DNA of 6,617 nt. Origin: DAHUZJ01 sp050743865 (GTDB taxonomy: Bacteria > Actinomycetota > Acidimicrobiia > Acidimicrobiales > RAAP-2). The stretch covers positions 1 to 6,617 of the forward strand of contig JBOGGE010000114.1 of assembly GCA_050743865.1 (NCBI GenBank), in the 5' to 3' direction. Numbering within the stretch: position 1 is the first letter of the stretch; each line of letters opens with the position of its first letter. Shown piece by piece: positions 6,319-6,617 of the stretch. Made by a program: the position numbers and the translations under genes. The notes below the pieces were generated by a model. That model saw only the letters and a list, made by a program, of their open reading frames with translations. It had not been told where the DNA came from and searched no databases.

Positions 6319-6617
6319 ATGAAGCAGATCCGAGACAGGGTCGGCGGCCTCGACGTCCACCGCGACAGCGTGGTCGCCTGTGCCCGCATCCAGCAGCCAA
6401 CGGGCGAGGTCGACGTCGAAAAGCAGCGCTTCGCGACGACCCAAGAGGGCCTGGCGGAGCTCACGACGTTCTTGATCGACGCGGGAGTGACCACCGTGGC
6501 GATGGAGGCGACCGGGATCTACTGGCGGACGGTGTACTACGCGCTGGAAGGCCTCGTTGGCGAGCTGTGGCTGTGCAACGCCCAGCACGTCAAGAACGTC
6601 CCAGGTCGAAAGACCGA
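6319..6617 (+). CDS. IS110-family transposase (DEDD), N-terminal part (runs off the right edge)
   Basis: IS110 enzymes combine a RuvC-like DEDD domain with a C-terminal serine-containing Tnp domain and catalyse insertion directed by a bridge RNA. The 99 visible residues hold the first two DEDD positions: D12 in VGGLDVHRDS and E63 in VAMEATGIYW. The typical HVKNVPGRKT block is at 90-99, and the window ends just where the third acidic residue (GRKTD in the family) is expected. The first two bases of that codon are GA, compatible with Asp. The start is well supported by AGGAGGTGA (6308-6316), a near-full anti-SD match, placed 5 nt (from AGGAGG) before the ATG. The gene runs opposite to the disrupted recombinase-like gene. 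Confidence 0.95.
   Translation, partial: MKQIRDRVGGLDVHRDSVVACARIQQPTGEVDVEKQRFATTQEGLAELTTFLIDAGVTTVAMEATGIYWRTVYYALEGLVGELWLCNAQHVKNVPGRKT

Larger units (their letters stand above)
6104..6617 (+). mobile_element. IS110-family insertion sequence, left end and 5' part of transposase gene
   Basis: The element is assigned from its DEDD transposase gene at 6319. The left boundary (about 6100-6120) is inferred from where coding character of the interrupted recombinase-like gene stops. IS110-group elements carry a long non-coding left end before the transposase and lack long terminal inverted repeats, as seen here. The right end is outside the window, so the exact junction and core dinucleotide cannot be read. 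Confidence 0.65.

Noticed and set aside
6127..6588. 153-codon minus-strand open frame across the start of the IS110 gene
   Set aside because: It is the antisense of the IS110 transposase and of the structured left end; no independent support.
1..6617. CRISPR arrays, tandem repeats and duplicated tRNA-end attachment sites
   Set aside because: None seen by eye anywhere in the window.

Overview
The window is very G+C-rich DNA (roughly 70% by eye) with strong G/C bias at third codon positions, -10 elements of the TANNNT type and an actinobacterial-style gene stock. It most likely comes from the chromosome of an actinobacterium. No species can be named from the sequence.

The left half (1-3414) looks like ordinary chromosome. 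At the left edge is the N-terminal third of glnD on the minus strand (PII uridylyltransferase, nitrogen control). Divergent from it is a 68-residue membrane protein (962-1168, plus). Next is a large secreted alpha/beta hydrolase of the CocE/NonD (X-Pro dipeptidyl-peptidase-like) type (1208-3145, minus). A tRNA-Cys(GCA) gene follows (3343-3414, plus) with a recognisable -10 box.

The right half (3415-6617) is accessory DNA directly after the tRNA 3' end. It starts with a short stretch that looks like a decayed coding fragment and an 8-bp perfect hairpin. Then comes a minus-strand pair of translationally coupled genes: a tyrosine-recombinase-like protein (C-terminal part, stop at 5402), whose TGA overlaps the GTG start of a 584-residue DDE protein (3651-5405). 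The DDE protein carries an exact Y-x2-R-x3-E-x6-K (YREK) signature. The recombinase-like partner lacks the usual first catalytic Arg and the terminal Tyr, so I read it as a non-catalytic or divergent DNA-binding partner.

The 5' end of the recombinase-like gene is lost. Coding character stops near 6103, and from there to 6318 lies about 215 nt of structured non-coding DNA in front of an IS110-family DEDD transposase (6319 to the window end, plus). The simplest reading is one mobile element nested in another: an IS110 element inserted into the recombinase-like gene. Its left end probably encodes a bridge RNA. The two points most worth follow-up are the coupled recombinase-like/DDE pair and the candidate bridge RNA.
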